DNA from: Membranipora membranacea
Taxonomy: Eukaryota; Bryozoa; Gymnolaemata; Cheilostomatida; Membraniporidae
NCBI GenBank assembly: GCA_914767715.1
Contig: OU612071.1
Span: forward strand, 7,485,493 to 7,549,492
Direction of reading: 5' to 3'
Length of the DNA stretch: 64,000 nucleotides
Shown here: positions 13,201-26,190 of the stretch, piece after piece
Position numbering within the stretch: position 1 is the first letter of the stretch
Layout of the letters: each line of letters begins with the position of its first letter
Notes under the pieces: model-generated
What the model was told of the DNA's origin: nothing
What the model saw: the letters and a program-made list of their open reading frames with translations, nothing else
Databases searched by the model: none
Program-made: the position numbers and the translations under genes

Positions 13201-15761
13201 AAACAAAAAGGCTATTTAACAAACATACTTGTTGCTCACAGCAAAATGTTTTTAAATCACCAAACAATTTTTCGCATGATCCAAAAACCTACTAGCGAAT
13301 GAGCTGATGTCAAGTGAGTGATTTTATCTCTGTCCATTGCGAAATACAGCTCCTCAATTGGAGACTGGTGAGTTGATGAAACCATTATAGGAATAGTACA
13401 ATTCGATGTATGAAGGTAACTCCGGGTAACACAATAATCTTTAAAAAGTGCAAGTTCAATAGTAGTAGTTAAATGTCATGTCATGCTTATATAGAGGAGT
13501 AATAATTTTATATTAAATTAAATTTTGAAAGAAAAGATTTTGATAGTTTTTTATTTCTGCCATTGTACACTATAGAAGATAATACCACAATTTGGTCTGG
13601 CGTTTGTGTATTCTCGATTTAATATGAAATGCAGCGCATGTCATATATCATTCCTCATTCATTATTCATGATAGTGTAATTCTCAAACAGCGACTTCATG
13701 TTGATGACCATGGTCAAAGGTGGGGTGTTCATCTGCGTATATAAATCAGTACATTGTGTAAAAATTTCTAATGTAACATTGATTAAAAAATTGTCTGCGT
13801 AGGGAGCAACAATCTTGCGGGTTTGTGATATTAACTTGATAAAAAACATATGGTGCATCGATTTTCTTGTGTAACCATTTCTCACCTTGATGCCTGCGCT
13901 TTTGATGCAACATTAAAAGTTCTATTTGATAGGAATCCTAAAACAATCAGAATATGCTGTGTCAAATATATGACGTGCAGACCTAGAAATCACTTTCGAT
14001 AGTAACAAGTTTGTATTCTAAAAAAACATGGGATATTAAGATGCAGCCTGACTAACCCCTCACTTTGTAGATCGATGCTTCAACAGTACTCAGCAGTATT
14101 ATCACTTATTGCTGAGACAACTGATCTTCCTTCTTGCAAAAACCACATGGGAATGTGGTAATACTGGCATCAATAGGGTAATCAATCAGTCAATTAGGAA
14201 AAAGAGCGTGCTCAATGAGTGATGGAAAGTCTCCATCAATTATCCACCTACAGCTGTCACATCTCATATATGCCTAGTTCTCCACAATTCCTTCAGAGGT
14301 GCCACTGAGAGATTTTTCAGATCGATCTTCGCATGAATTATGCAATCATTAAATAACCCACAGAAGGGTCTCAAAGATATACTGATAAACGATACATTGA
14401 TATACGATAGGCTGAATACACGATACACTGCTCCGATAAATTCTAATGGTCATCAACGAGCTTAGATTTAATTCAAGGTTATAATAATACACGGTCTATT
14501 TAAATCATCACAAGTTATATGTATTGCAGCTTTTGATATCTGTTGATGATCTGGTACATGAAAGCGCCGACAAGGCCGTCTACAAGTCCGTGAGGTTTTG
14601 GATAGCCCTTGAATACACAATTGTGACTACTAAAGAGTCAAGTGGCAGTGATTACCAATTACTTGTGTCAACCGGACAGGCATAAAATTAATTTGTTTAG
14701 CATAAGATTATTTATTTAATTACCCTGACCATTTAATTCAATGGAGACAAAATACATTTATAAATATTTATATAAGGTTAAAAATATTGAAAGGTGTTCT
14801 AGATAATCTGACCTGACCGTCTCTGCACTCGTATCCTTATTTTTTTTTGTATCCTTTGTTATATAGAATGTCAGATGAGTGCTGATATAAGCACTGATAG
14901 CACAGATAAAGCTGATATTACTCAGAATTACACAACAATACCAGTTATATTATATTATTCAATCAATGATTTCACTTGACAATCTAAAACACTGCTGAAT
15001 AGGACAACGGTCCTAATGCTCTCCTTTCTTAATGCTAACTGCTGTCTATATGTATTGTTGTGCCACTGATGTACATGTGACACATTTTTTTGGTAGGTGG
15101 TTTCACTTTGATGATATAGTGTTGTACACTCAGGTGCAGCTGGTGCAACTATTGCTGAGGTTGATGGTAACTTGTAGTTGTATTCTCTTTCTTCTTTTAC
15201 TAGGAGTGATGGTGGAAGTCTTGTGCTGTACTGGATTCGATATTATTTCAATTCTTGTTCATCGCTCTGGTGTTCAGGTCATCATATAGCAGAAGGGCGG
15301 GATGTAATACTAAGCTGATGCTAAAATAGAAATCTCCGCAAACCAGGGTTAATTTACAGTTGTAATAAAACACCATTAAGTGTTCTTTTCATCTAAATAA
15401 AATCCCATCTACTGATAGGCTGCGTACTTTTAAACTCAACGTTAGTTTCATAATAAAATCCCAACACCTTAAAATTTCACTATAATGTAAAATCATTAAC
15501 ATTTATAAGATTATGGATTCATGGATTTATGGAACTAGATATGGATATGGATTTATGGACTTATGGATTATAAATTGTACCATCTTGAATTATGTGAGCC
15601 GTAGAGATCAAAGGGCAAATTCAGCCATGAGTCAATTCTCTTATCTAATAGTTATAACATGGCTTGATCATGTGTCCATTGATATCAGCGTAGTACAAGT
15701 TGATCAATTAACAGTGAATGGAAGCGGAACACTGTGCTCTGTGTCCAGTCGATCAGGAGAA
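10201..15761. other. intergenic, nothing recognised
   Basis: AT-rich sequence with only short unsupported frames. A B-box-like GGTTCAAATCC at 12651 hints at another tRNA-derived relic. A low-complexity run of ATGGAT/ATTTATGG units lies at about 15511-15570 just before the RING exon. Confidence 0.4.
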
Positions 15762-18700
15762 ATGGCCAATTCTGCTGAACAAAGAGAAACTTTTCTTGAG
15801 TGCTCTCTCTGCTTTGAGAACGATGAGCTGAAGAGGCTGCCATGTCATCCTGAACATATATTCTGTGTGAAATGTTTGACTAAGCAGTTAGAGATCACCA
15901 AGGTAGTCAAGTGTTCCCTCTGCAGGTAAGTCATTATAATATCTTCTTTGTTTTATGTGATATTATGATGGTAGTAGCGATAAAAGTAGTGGTGAATGTA
16001 AGTTTCGTCAAATTTAAAAAGTTAGTGAGTTTGTCAACGCAGTTGTCGGCAAAACATTGGATGGCATTTTCAGCTAACCTGTACTGATCAAACATGATCA
16101 AATCATCAGTGTTCTGAGGGCAGTTTTGCTATGGTTGAGGTGTTTGGTGAATAAATGCATGTAACCACGCTACTCCTGCTCATCATCGGGACATAGGCAA
16201 GCCGATGCTTGCTACCAAATGTAAATACCATCGGCAAAAAAGTCAGTGATCATGCGAAATTATAACTTTTGTGATAGTGACAAGCATCTCTGCTACATGA
16301 GTGCAGACAGTATTGTTTCTCACTTACCTGATTCCGTAATAAATGCTAGTTGTAGGCATAACTGCTACATAGTTCCAGACGGTATACAATCATTTCTTAC
16401 TTAGCTGAAGTCAAGTTAATACCATTGCATGCAATTAAGCCTGCAATTCTTGCAAACAATAGGGCCTTGTCTATATTTGAGATGCAATGTGTAATATCCA
16501 TTTCGGAATAGACCCATGTGCATTTGTTATCTCTTTGTTTTGATTGGTAGATGGGTTTTGGTTCGTTATTGTGCTGTGGGCAGTTGTCCCATGAGATTTG
16601 CTGTCATAGTTCTACATTTAACCAAGGTGCATCTGACATCTAATCTTTGTGTAAATCTCAGGCTTTGAGAGTATGATAAAATTTGCATATTGCTCCCTAA
16701 ACAAATGTGTCCCCGTTTATGCCCTCAATTTCCTCTACCTCCTTTCATTACCTATTACTGTGTTCTTTTCCCAGTAGCGAGCATTGCCTAAGTTTCACAC
16801 ATTGAAAACCGAAATATTCATTAGTTCCGATTCATGACTGGTTTTCACAATTACAATGTCTTGCTTATCTCATCAGTGATAAAAGGTACAGATTCACTTT
16901 AATGACAATTAGTCAGTGCATCTGTGCCTGGTCTGCCGATTATGTTGAAGTCACTATCGAATCTTCTCATAGCCGCTAGAACAATCCGCAAACTTACTAA
17001 ATGGAATATCAAAGATAACATTGTATTCTTCCTACATTGCATTTTCTTATTACTTGTATTGAATACTCTCCCATACATTGTAGGCTAACAGTAGCAGGAT
17101 CAAAGGCCTAATAATAGAGTGTATTACAAGATAAGGAGCATTCATCTCCGTCACAATGACTGCATATTTCAAGTATACATTGAGACTATCTCTCAGATAA
17201 GGCTCATATCAAATTACAAGAACAATGAACACACTCTGATGTATGAAGTTAGATAAACTCTGATGTGTTACACCGCAGTATTTACAATGAATTCTATCTA
17301 TCATAGTCCATTGTATTCATCTGAGAACTGTTAACTGTTAACTGATAACACAACAGTTCCAATGGCCAAGTGGTTGAAGAAATCAGGGTAAAGGCCATCA
17401 TAGATGTATAGATCATAGATAATGTATCTATGTGTTCTTCAAAGTTAGTATCAATATGAAAATTTTATTGGTACTTGTGGGTTTTGCCGCAAAAAAGTTT
17501 TGCAATATAACTGCAGAGCATTGATCGGTCATAGCCCGACATGAATTGATAATCTGTCTTTGACAAGTGGGTTTATGTTACTTTATCATTTGTTTGTATC
17601 ACTTTATACGCATAATTTTTATTCTCAAAATATTGCTTGCAGTATTAGCCCTCAAAAGAAAAAAATACATTTATCGTAGATTGACAGAAAAAAATAATCA
17701 TATTCTTTGTGGAAAATAATGTTCATAAGTCATAAGTCATAAGTCATAAGTCATAAGTTGATAACTATAATTCATTATTATGTATATTGTATTTCTCAGA
17801 ACCGTGTTTGACGAAGGAATCGGCTCCCTACCATCTGCTGGTGATCCAGTAGATTCTCTGCTGTGATATTTGTATGAGAAAAGAAGATAAGCGAGAGCTG
17901 GCTCAGATTTACTGTATAATCTGTAAGAAGAAGTTCTGCACGACTCATGAGAAGGTAGGTAACCATAATTCATATCATGATGAGTTCACCAATATCCCAA
18001 ATATCATGAGTCTTAACATATTTTTATTGAAAACATTCTAATCTTTCCTCATTGGAAAATGACAGATGATTTTCTAAGATTCATTTCCTTCTTTCACTGC
18101 ACAACAACTAGGAATCAGGAGTGGTCCTATAGTTAAGGGTAAGGATCTTAAGATCAAGGTTCGATTACTAGGCGCAGTTTATCCTTTATCCTGAGTTCAA
18201 TAGGGCGGTTAAATATCACCTAGTGTATTGAAAGAATACAAACTAAATCTCTCGGAATCGTAACTCTTTTTATTTTCTCAAACTAGTTTTGTTTGTCCTT
18301 AGTATTTTTATTTCCCTAGGCCCATAATGCATCATTGGATGATCACGCTCGCATCAGAATGGATGAGTATAAGAAGGAATTCAGAAAAATGGAGACCAGA
18401 TACTGTCAGACACATACAGATGAACCGTACAGTATAAGTTGTGAGCGATGTCACAATGTATATTGTCTCACCTGTCACTTTGTTCAGGGGATTGGATCAT
18501 GTAATGATGGTTTGTACTTTTCCACAAAACATTATTCAATTGATTTCTCAAAGCCTTTCTGCAACTCTAGTATTAGGATAAAATTTATCAGAACATCAGA
18601 AAGTATTATGACAATGTTTGCATGCAGCAGATCATGAAGCGACAATGAGTGTTCCGTTTACCAAGTTGGTGTAAGCCATGGCTCAGGTTATATTTGTCTT

Positions 18701-21700
18701 TCAGATTCCGCCCACAAGCTGTTGCCGATCAATACACTCTACCATAATTTATTAGTAAAAGCCAATGAGAAGAAACTAATGGTATTTGAAAAGGAGGAAC
18801 ATGTGCTAGGAATGACGAAACAGCTATCAACTGTTATATCAGACTGGGATGCAATGACAGTAAAAATGATCAAAGAACTTCATCAGGCGAGAGTTAAACA
18901 GGTATGAGTATTTTAAAGGCAAAAGAAGGACCAAAACAATATATAGTCTGGCAGCTAGGACAGCTGTAATTATTCAATATTGTGACACTGAACCAACTCA
19001 TTGCATTTCTTGGTGCGAATTATGTGTAACGCTAGAAACTGCCCCCTTTTTTCATCGATTGCTCCTGTGAGGTATCAAAGCTTTGTGCTGTACATAAATT
19101 TAAAAACAGTATAGATAGGACATTGGGCTTCAGTAACTTTGCATTATGTCCCAACCCGTAATGTCATTGTGCCATCCGCAGTGTCGCGTTATGCATAGTG
19201 TAACTGCTAGTTGGTTTATAGTCAGCACCTTTTGCCTTTCATGATGTCAACCCTATCAGAAAGTATTGAATGAGAGAAGGCGATACTGAGTAAAACGACT
19301 TCTGAGCCAATCACAATATTGTTAGAACATGATTGGCTGGAAGTTTGTTATACTAACAGTCATGTAAAACCCAGCCTTATGGTCTAGATTGCTAAAATCC
19401 CTAGATTTGAGGCTAAAGTAGCTATCATATTGTTTGATAGACAGGAGCACACAATGAACTATCTATACTGTCTCTAAATCTTTGGTGCTGTACCACCGCA
19501 ATATGCTATCACTTCCGAATATTTTTAATTACTAATTATTTCCATATCAATTAATATAAATATATGTTCAATGTCAGGAACATTTTACAATAGCCGATAA
19601 CTTACTCCATTTACCTTTATAGTTCTCCGAAGGTACAATAGCGTTAGCATCTTGCGCTGGCTGTTACAGCACTAACTTTTGATACCTCACAGGTGTCATT
19701 GATTAGGGGAAAATTTCTAGCACTACATACAATTTTTTACAAGAAGTGGTATGAATTTTCCAGCTCAGCATTATTGCATAACTACTGAAGAATCAGCTTC
19801 CAGACTATACATTGATTTCCTCCTTCTGTAGGCTTAGTTTCGTCTATGAATCATCTCTGTACAAATTAGATACTGTATTAATAGGTAATTCATTGACCTT
19901 CTAAGGCTAATTTCTATCATACCAACGAACAATCAAAATATACAAAATGATTTTAATGATGAGATCATGAAATTTTAATTTAGATTGAGGATCTCAAAAC
20001 CGAATATACAAAGCTTGAAACCAGACTCAAAGATTTAAGGGCAAACAGTTTCTCGATGGAAGTGTTGGAGTTACTCTTGACAAGCTGACAAGACGGGCAT
20101 CGAAAATAGACTCTATACTCTACACATACCACAAGGTGAGAATGTTGATTGCAATATTCCCAAAATCCAACTTTTGATGAAGATAAAAACCAGTCACAGA
20201 CCGTAGCAGTTAGCCTATTTTCTAGTACTGTTTTCGTACTCACGTAGTAAGATAACATGATTATACATTATGGATACGTATTTTATAGAGAAGGGGGCAA
20301 AGCTTTGGATTTTAATAAAGCGGGGACATTACTCAATTCTTTTAAAACGCAGTTTATGAAGAGACAACTCTCTGAAATAATTCTCATAATTAATTATTTT
20401 ATTATGAACAGGTTGATGTTGTCGCACGTTTCAAGGAGACAGAAGCATTGATAACTGAGCTTATCCAGATGAAGATACCTGCTTTCAATGAATCAGCCAA
20501 TCATATTCAGGTCTCCAAATCGGGTAACTATCAAAGAATGAATATAATCAACCTTTCGTTGCATATGCAAACCTATGTCTGTTAATCATGACTTTATGGT
20601 TTCACAATATAGGCAAAGTGTTATTCTAAGTACCTTACATAATAGATATAATCTGCCACCGGTCTTGGTCTTTTGAATTTACTTTTCGTTGCTGGAATAT
20701 TTAAGCATTTTGAAAATTTAAATTTGAGTGGCACATCAATTTTCTCTCTTTTTTCAACATAATTAAGATATATGCAATGATGATGAATTGAATTTGACAT
20801 TATATCAAGGTTTTATGTTTGTAAGTCAATATATCACAAAAACATGATTTCATTTGGTCTATTTTCAACACAGGTAATTATTTGAAGGCAACTATCACAC
20901 TCTATTTCTTCATCTTTCTTTTTCTTCATCAGATAATAGAAGGATTCAACCATCAGTGCAGCTTGTGCGTTCAGAGGTCGAGCTTCTGACACAACCCACC
21001 TCCATGGCTTTACAATTAGAGAAAGTGGTCCAAGTGGCAAGGGGCGCCTATGCTGTTACCACAAATGATAGTGTCACATATATTGGCTCAAATCAATTGT
21101 ATAAAATGAGTGGTGGTTCAGAAGAGCAGACAGCTCTAGGGAGTGGCGGCTGTGTCACAAGTGTTCAGGTTTACAAGGGTGAAATTTTCATGTTTTGCGC
21201 TAGCAGTGTCAAAGTTTTCGACATGACAGGCCAACCTAAAAGATCTTGGGACCTCTCATTTGGTAACAATTATTATGAGAAAATTAGGGTTTTAGATGAT
21301 AAGGTAGTTGTAGCCAATGGGAGGGACAAAATGGTAGTTGTATTTTCACTAACTGGGGAGATATTGAAAAAAATCCCAACTCCTGAACTTTGCACAGGTG
21401 AAAAGTCCATGGCTTTGTGTGGGGGAGATTCAGTAATTGTAACTGATCAACAATCAGTATTCAATATCAATATAATAAGTGGTAATGTAGTGTGGACTTC
21501 AAAAAGCGTGCTATGTCCATACGGAGTTGTCTGCTACAAAAACAGATATGTACTTGTCTCTAGCGTCTCCACTGACACTCCAATATATATACTGGATATT
21601 GAGTCAGGTAAGTTGGGAACTCACAGACCAAATGTATCAATGACTTATAGCCTTACTCAAACAAATATGGTCTATGACTAGTATTTAAATAGTCTTGCTT

Positions 21701-22202
21701 TGATCTAACCATCCTGCAATTGATATAACAATTAGAATGATTGAGATAACAATTATTGGACTTTGTTTCTTTATTTTAAGTTGTCAGGGGATAATATGAA
21801 AAATTATCATCCTTGCAAGCATAATGTCTGCTGGCTGTAAGTAATAGACAACTCAACCCAGCTGGACATCACTCAACTCAACACAACACAACTTCACAAA
21901 ACCTAACTTATCCGATCCTAACAGTACCAAGTTCAAAAGGAGCACAACATTTAAATATCACACAATATCATTCATTCAGCTTGCTTTTTGTTGAGGGTCA
22001 ATTAATACTTGGTTCAACGTTTATAGGTGAAATTTTGGACAAAATGTGCGGACATAAATGGAGTTCAGACTACCACCTAGATCTTCACATAGATGGTGAC
22101 ACACTCCTAGCGGCAAACTGGAGCAAGAGTTTGATACAGTACTACAGGCTTGATTTTGATAATTTAGCTCACTTTTGGAGTATTGGATGGAAAAACAAAT
22201 GA
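15762..22202 (+). CDS. TRIM-like RING/B-box/coiled-coil/propeller protein, paralog 2 (two frame breaks)
   Basis: Exons: 15762-15925, 17800-17954, 18320-18509, 18705-18901, 19984-20135, 20412-20523, 20933-21607, 22027-22202. Exon 1 encodes a RING finger (CSLC, then LPCHPEHIFCVKC, then CSLC) after a likely start MANSAEQ; an upstream in-frame ATG at 15513 lies in low-complexity DNA. Exon 2 gives a B-box-like zinc motif (CDIC and CIIC to FCTTH), exon 3 a B-box 2 (CQTH, CERC, CLTCH), exons 4-6 a coiled coil, and exons 7-8 a propeller like paralog 1. The expected role is an E3 ubiquitin ligase of the TRIM family. Exon 2 changes frame near 17858-17863 (TGA at 17864) and exon 5 near the T run at 20049-20051 (TGA at 20086), so it is a recent pseudogene or carries assembly errors. 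Confidence 0.7.
17724..17758. repeat. heptamer tandem repeat (CATAAGT)5
   Basis: Five perfect back-to-back copies of CATAAGT in the intron before the B-box 1 exon of the TRIM-like gene. Confidence 0.9.
18925..19829. mobile_element. inverted-repeat MITE in a TRIM-like intron
   Basis: The left arm (about 18925-19093) and right arm (about 19665-19829) are diverged inverted copies. The ends share AGAAGGA, then ATATAGTCTGGCAG (left) against GTATAGTCTGGAAG (right, complement). Both arms contain CTGTGAGGTATCAAA. A third, single-arm copy lies at 51250-51370. No coding capacity was seen. It sits wholly within an intron, so it need not disturb the gene. Confidence 0.6.
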
Positions 22203-23564
22203 ATACACAAGTTGTATGGTGTCTGTTTCATCCTACTTTTTTTATAAACTTTTGAAATGCAGCTTTTAGATAAGTTTTTATTTGCCAGCAACAATGAGAA
22301 GCTATGAATTGTATTTATTCTGATGATCACAATGTTTTGCATAATATTTTTCATTTTCAAACTTACTATTTTCAAAACTTATTGGAGAAGGTATCATGGT
22401 AGAACATGTCCATTCGATAAGTAGATGATTCTGATCAAATAAATTGCTTGTAATCCACACAGAGTCAACAAAGAATTTTATACAATGTAAGCTGGTTAAT
22501 TCAAAACTCCTGTTAATTCAGACAAGGAAAATTGATCATTTCAGCCAGCTTTAAATGCACTTGATATGGTTTAGTGATACTCCCTTGATATTGATACTCT
22601 TTTACACCCCAACTATGTGTATTGTCTATGAAATTGTCACACAAATCTTTCCAAAGTGATTTGGCTTGTATTTACAGTGCACAGTGCAGGGAGCCATCAA
22701 TAGCTTGTATTTTTGGAAGCGTCCTGCGTGAGACATGAATGCAATGTAACCCCAAGTTACATCTGTATGACATGAATAATATAATATAATAGGACAAATC
22801 GATATTGTAGAGGAGGTGACTTTCATACAGGCAATAAGATGCAAATTACTAACTTAACTTAATTAACAGAGTTTTCTACTCATATCGCATTTTATGCACT
22901 CTCTAAAGGGCTGATTTTAGCAATATTTCTATGAAGCACAGTTGTACATATCGACATCCTGATATACAGCTAACAATATCATTTCAAGGTTAAATGCGAC
23001 TTTAATTAGATAACAAGTATTGCTGTATTGGAGCAGTATGTCTGTCACAACGAACTGCTCTGTTCATTATACATTCATACTGTTATGTGATTTCCATCGA
23101 TATTGATAGGAATGTGAAATATTTTGGTCAAGAATAAGGAGTTTTATTTAACACTAGAATTAGTTTGAAGGGGGTTATCTAACCATGCACAGCGAGGTGA
23201 CGATTTCCATTCTATCGTGATAAGTCAATGCTAGGAATTTAGAATAACCGGCAAATGAAGGCAATTTTTTTTGATCAGCTCTTCTCTGGTCTGATGGCTG
23301 AGTATCTTAAGTAAGCAGGGGCATATTTCAGTTGGCAACATTAAAGGTCACCGATTCTTAAAAAACATAAAATACCTAGGACAGTGATGGGACGTGACAT
23401 GTGTCAGTAGAATGTAAAATGTGATAGATAAAAACACATTCAACGCGCAAGTATGGTGCCTCATATCTTTTCTTAAAATTTAGCTTTTTATTAAAAGTTT
23501 TACCTAGATATATCATGATTCTACCTGCTCAACTACAGTTTTATGAACAACCACATGATCGCAA
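22203..23564. other. intergenic, nothing recognised
   Basis: AT-rich DNA downstream of the TRIM-like gene. No coding frame with recognisable motifs and no clear repeat boundary was seen. Confidence 0.45.
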
Positions 23565-23810
23565 TCATGGTTGTCTCGCAGATTGGTAAATATGACTTCT
23601 TTAGTTTTAGAAACATTGAGTAGTGAGTATCGAATCGGTTGATGAGTTTTCCTGCTGCACCATGTGTGCAGATGGTATTTAAGGGTGACACAGCTCTAGC
23701 AGGATGATTATCATATGCATATTTCAGGATGTTGATGTTTCCCATTGAAGGTACTGGAATATCTTGTACATGTATTGAGAATAGGAGAGGACTCCAAACA
23801 CATCATTGTG
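23565..23810 (-). pseudogene. decayed non-LTR retrotransposon (LINE) reverse transcriptase fragment
   Basis: On the minus strand the frame reads PLLFSIHVQDI, the usual block before the catalytic motif. About 20 residues on comes KYAYD, a degenerate form of the YADD active site. In a shifted frame NVSKTKEVIFTN follows, matching the SKTK block of CR1/L2-type reverse transcriptases. Frame changes and the damaged YADD show it is dead. Flanks to about 24330 may hold further relics that I could not place. Confidence 0.6.
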
Positions 23811-24846
23811 CTGAACCGATGGAGAAGGTTTTAACCTTAGATGCGTTCTCCTTTCTTATGACTCACTGCTTACAGTCTACGGTCAAGGGTGTCCTCTGTC
23901 AAACATTTTGACAGTATTAACTTGGTGGAGCTTGTTCAAAGGTCTCAGAGAGTACCAATGTGAGGGCTGTTGGCCAATATTCTTTGGCTGTTTTATCAGA
24001 GTTTTATTTAGGATGGGCTTTGTTTACAGCATTTTTCCATCTGAGATATTGTTATTGAATAGGACACACAAAGGATCGTCAAGTGCTGTCTGGTCTGCAG
24101 CTGTTCATGGTTTCAGTTTGATGTTGTATCTTGATCACATCTCCTACATTCAGGTTTGGGGTGGTGTTGTTGCTGACGGCCTGAGGCAGCTCAGGAAGAT
24201 TCTTGGTTCGTTTGAAACAAAGATATAATTCATTTTGAGTGCTAAGGTCTACCCACAACAAACTCATTTGGAGGATGATTGCTTATTTCAGCCGTTTATC
24301 ACCGGTACAATTCTTTCTCAACGGTCTAAGCATAAGTGTATCTCGTTTTGCAGATTTCACTAGCCCAGTCAGATGGCTACTTTTTTGTTTTGAAGGGCAC
24401 ACTCCAAAAAAAGATAGCCGTATGACCAGGTTAGGATTTTACATTGTAGCTCAATTCCTATACTGCTGGGTTTGGTATGGTCGTTGGTATTGAGTGCAGG
24501 ACTCCCGGCTTACAGGAGCTTTCTGATTTTCACCAGTTAGCCATATTGTGTCACTACTGACACCTGGATCGACAGTTGGAATACATTAACCAAGCACATG
24601 CCAGGTAATCAGTCAGAACGCCATGTCTCTGTTATTGCAACTTTTGTTTTGCATCAAATTTGCGGTCAGCAAAGCTTCAAGTTTACCAACTTTGTTGTAC
24701 AAGCGGGTAGTATTAGCAGCAGTTGTGTGGATGTGCTGCTTTGATCTTCCCCTTGTACTTGATGACCTCTCTAAGACTGGCCTCAGCTCTCTTGCCTCTC
24801 TTCTTGCCCCGTAGCAACATCAGATAACTATAAAATCCACTTCTTA

Positions 24847-26190
24847 AGGTTATGATACCAGCGCTGTCCGATTTTGACATTTTATGTATCGTTGGAAAGC
24901 TAATCGAACACAATTCTGAAAATATTGGTTTTGGCGTGACATCATGTCATGGCGTTGTGCTATTTTGATAAAAGGCAGGATAATCGTCATTGCAGAGGAC
25001 TTTTTAGGACAATCTTGTGCAGATACTATGGTTCATATCAGACTTTCAACTGCATAATATTTACCAGAAGCCTCTGAAGGACCCGTGAGGAGCAATTTTT
25101 GGATCCTGTAGCATTAAGCACCAGAGGAAAAACCACTGTTTTATCATTGGTTAATAGCTTATTAAAGTTGATTTGGTTAAATGGATGAGGATCCAATGTG
25201 ATGCCTGCCACACACAGAAAATACAGGTTATTTACTTCGGGAAGACCTTATGCTTCATGACTAATAAAAAAACATTGGTATCGATGATATTAAGAGTTGC
25301 CCTCTCAGTCAGAATGCTATATAATTACAAAATGTTATTACCACCTGAGAAGACTTTTCGGGGAAACAGTACAGTTGATACAAGCTGTTTGGTGATATTC
25401 ATGTATTAGCAGAGATGTATATAACAATGCTACGCAGTGATTTTGTATCTATGCACCATAAATCATGACACAGTGCACAATTAAGGGACAATTATTGCCC
25501 ACGTGCAGTTATCATTGCCTCAAAATTGCTAATCTTAGAAGACATTTACAGAGCAGCTGCGTCAAGATAATCAACTAAACAAATAGTGATATGAATACAG
25601 TGGACACCAAAGAACAATGCTACAATCACAAACTATATGAAATTCAATATCTATCCCATCTAATCAGACTCCGAAGTTGAGAGCACTCACGACATACTAG
25701 AATTATAAGCATTCGGCCAGAGCGGGCAACTCCTACTATGATTGATACCAATGCTCTTTATTAGTCGTGACATGTAGCCTGGGGTCTCCTGCAGTAAATA
25801 GAATGTCTATACTGCATGTGGTTTGCATTACATTGTATCCTCATCCATTAAACCAAAGCGACCTAAATGAGCTAATTACCAATGCATAAAAGATGATTTT
25901 CATCTAGTGTGCAAAGCCACAGGAGACAGAAATTGCCCCACATGGGTGCTTCAGAGGTTTTCTGTAGATATTGTTAAGTTGGAAGTCCGATATGAACCAT
26001 TGTTTCTGCACCACATCGTTCTAAAAAATCCTCCTTTAAGCCGATCATTCTGCCTATTATCAAAATAGCGTAATGCATGACATGACGTCATGCTGAAACC
26101 AATATTTTCAGAATCATGTTCGATTACCTTTCCAACGATATACAAAACGCCCAAATCGGTCAACGCTGGTATTATCACCTTAACTATTAA
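24847..26190. mobile_element. long inverted-repeat element, arms about 240 bp
   Basis: The left arm at about 24847-25083 and right arm at about 25945-26190 are inverted copies. Shared blocks include GATACCAGCG against its near-complement, ATCGTTGGAAAG, TCTGAAAATATTGGTTT and CTATTTTGATAA. The spacer is about 860 bp with no recognised protein. This is a foldback or MITE-like element, different from those at 2955 and 18925. Confidence 0.6.

Noticed and set aside
15513-15761. N-terminal extension of the RING exon
   Set aside because: Starts in ATGGAT-type low-complexity repeats; MANSAEQ at 15762 is a more plausible start.
23908-24493. Several medium-length frames on both strands
   Set aside because: Competing frames on both strands with no domain signal; treated as flank of the LINE relic.
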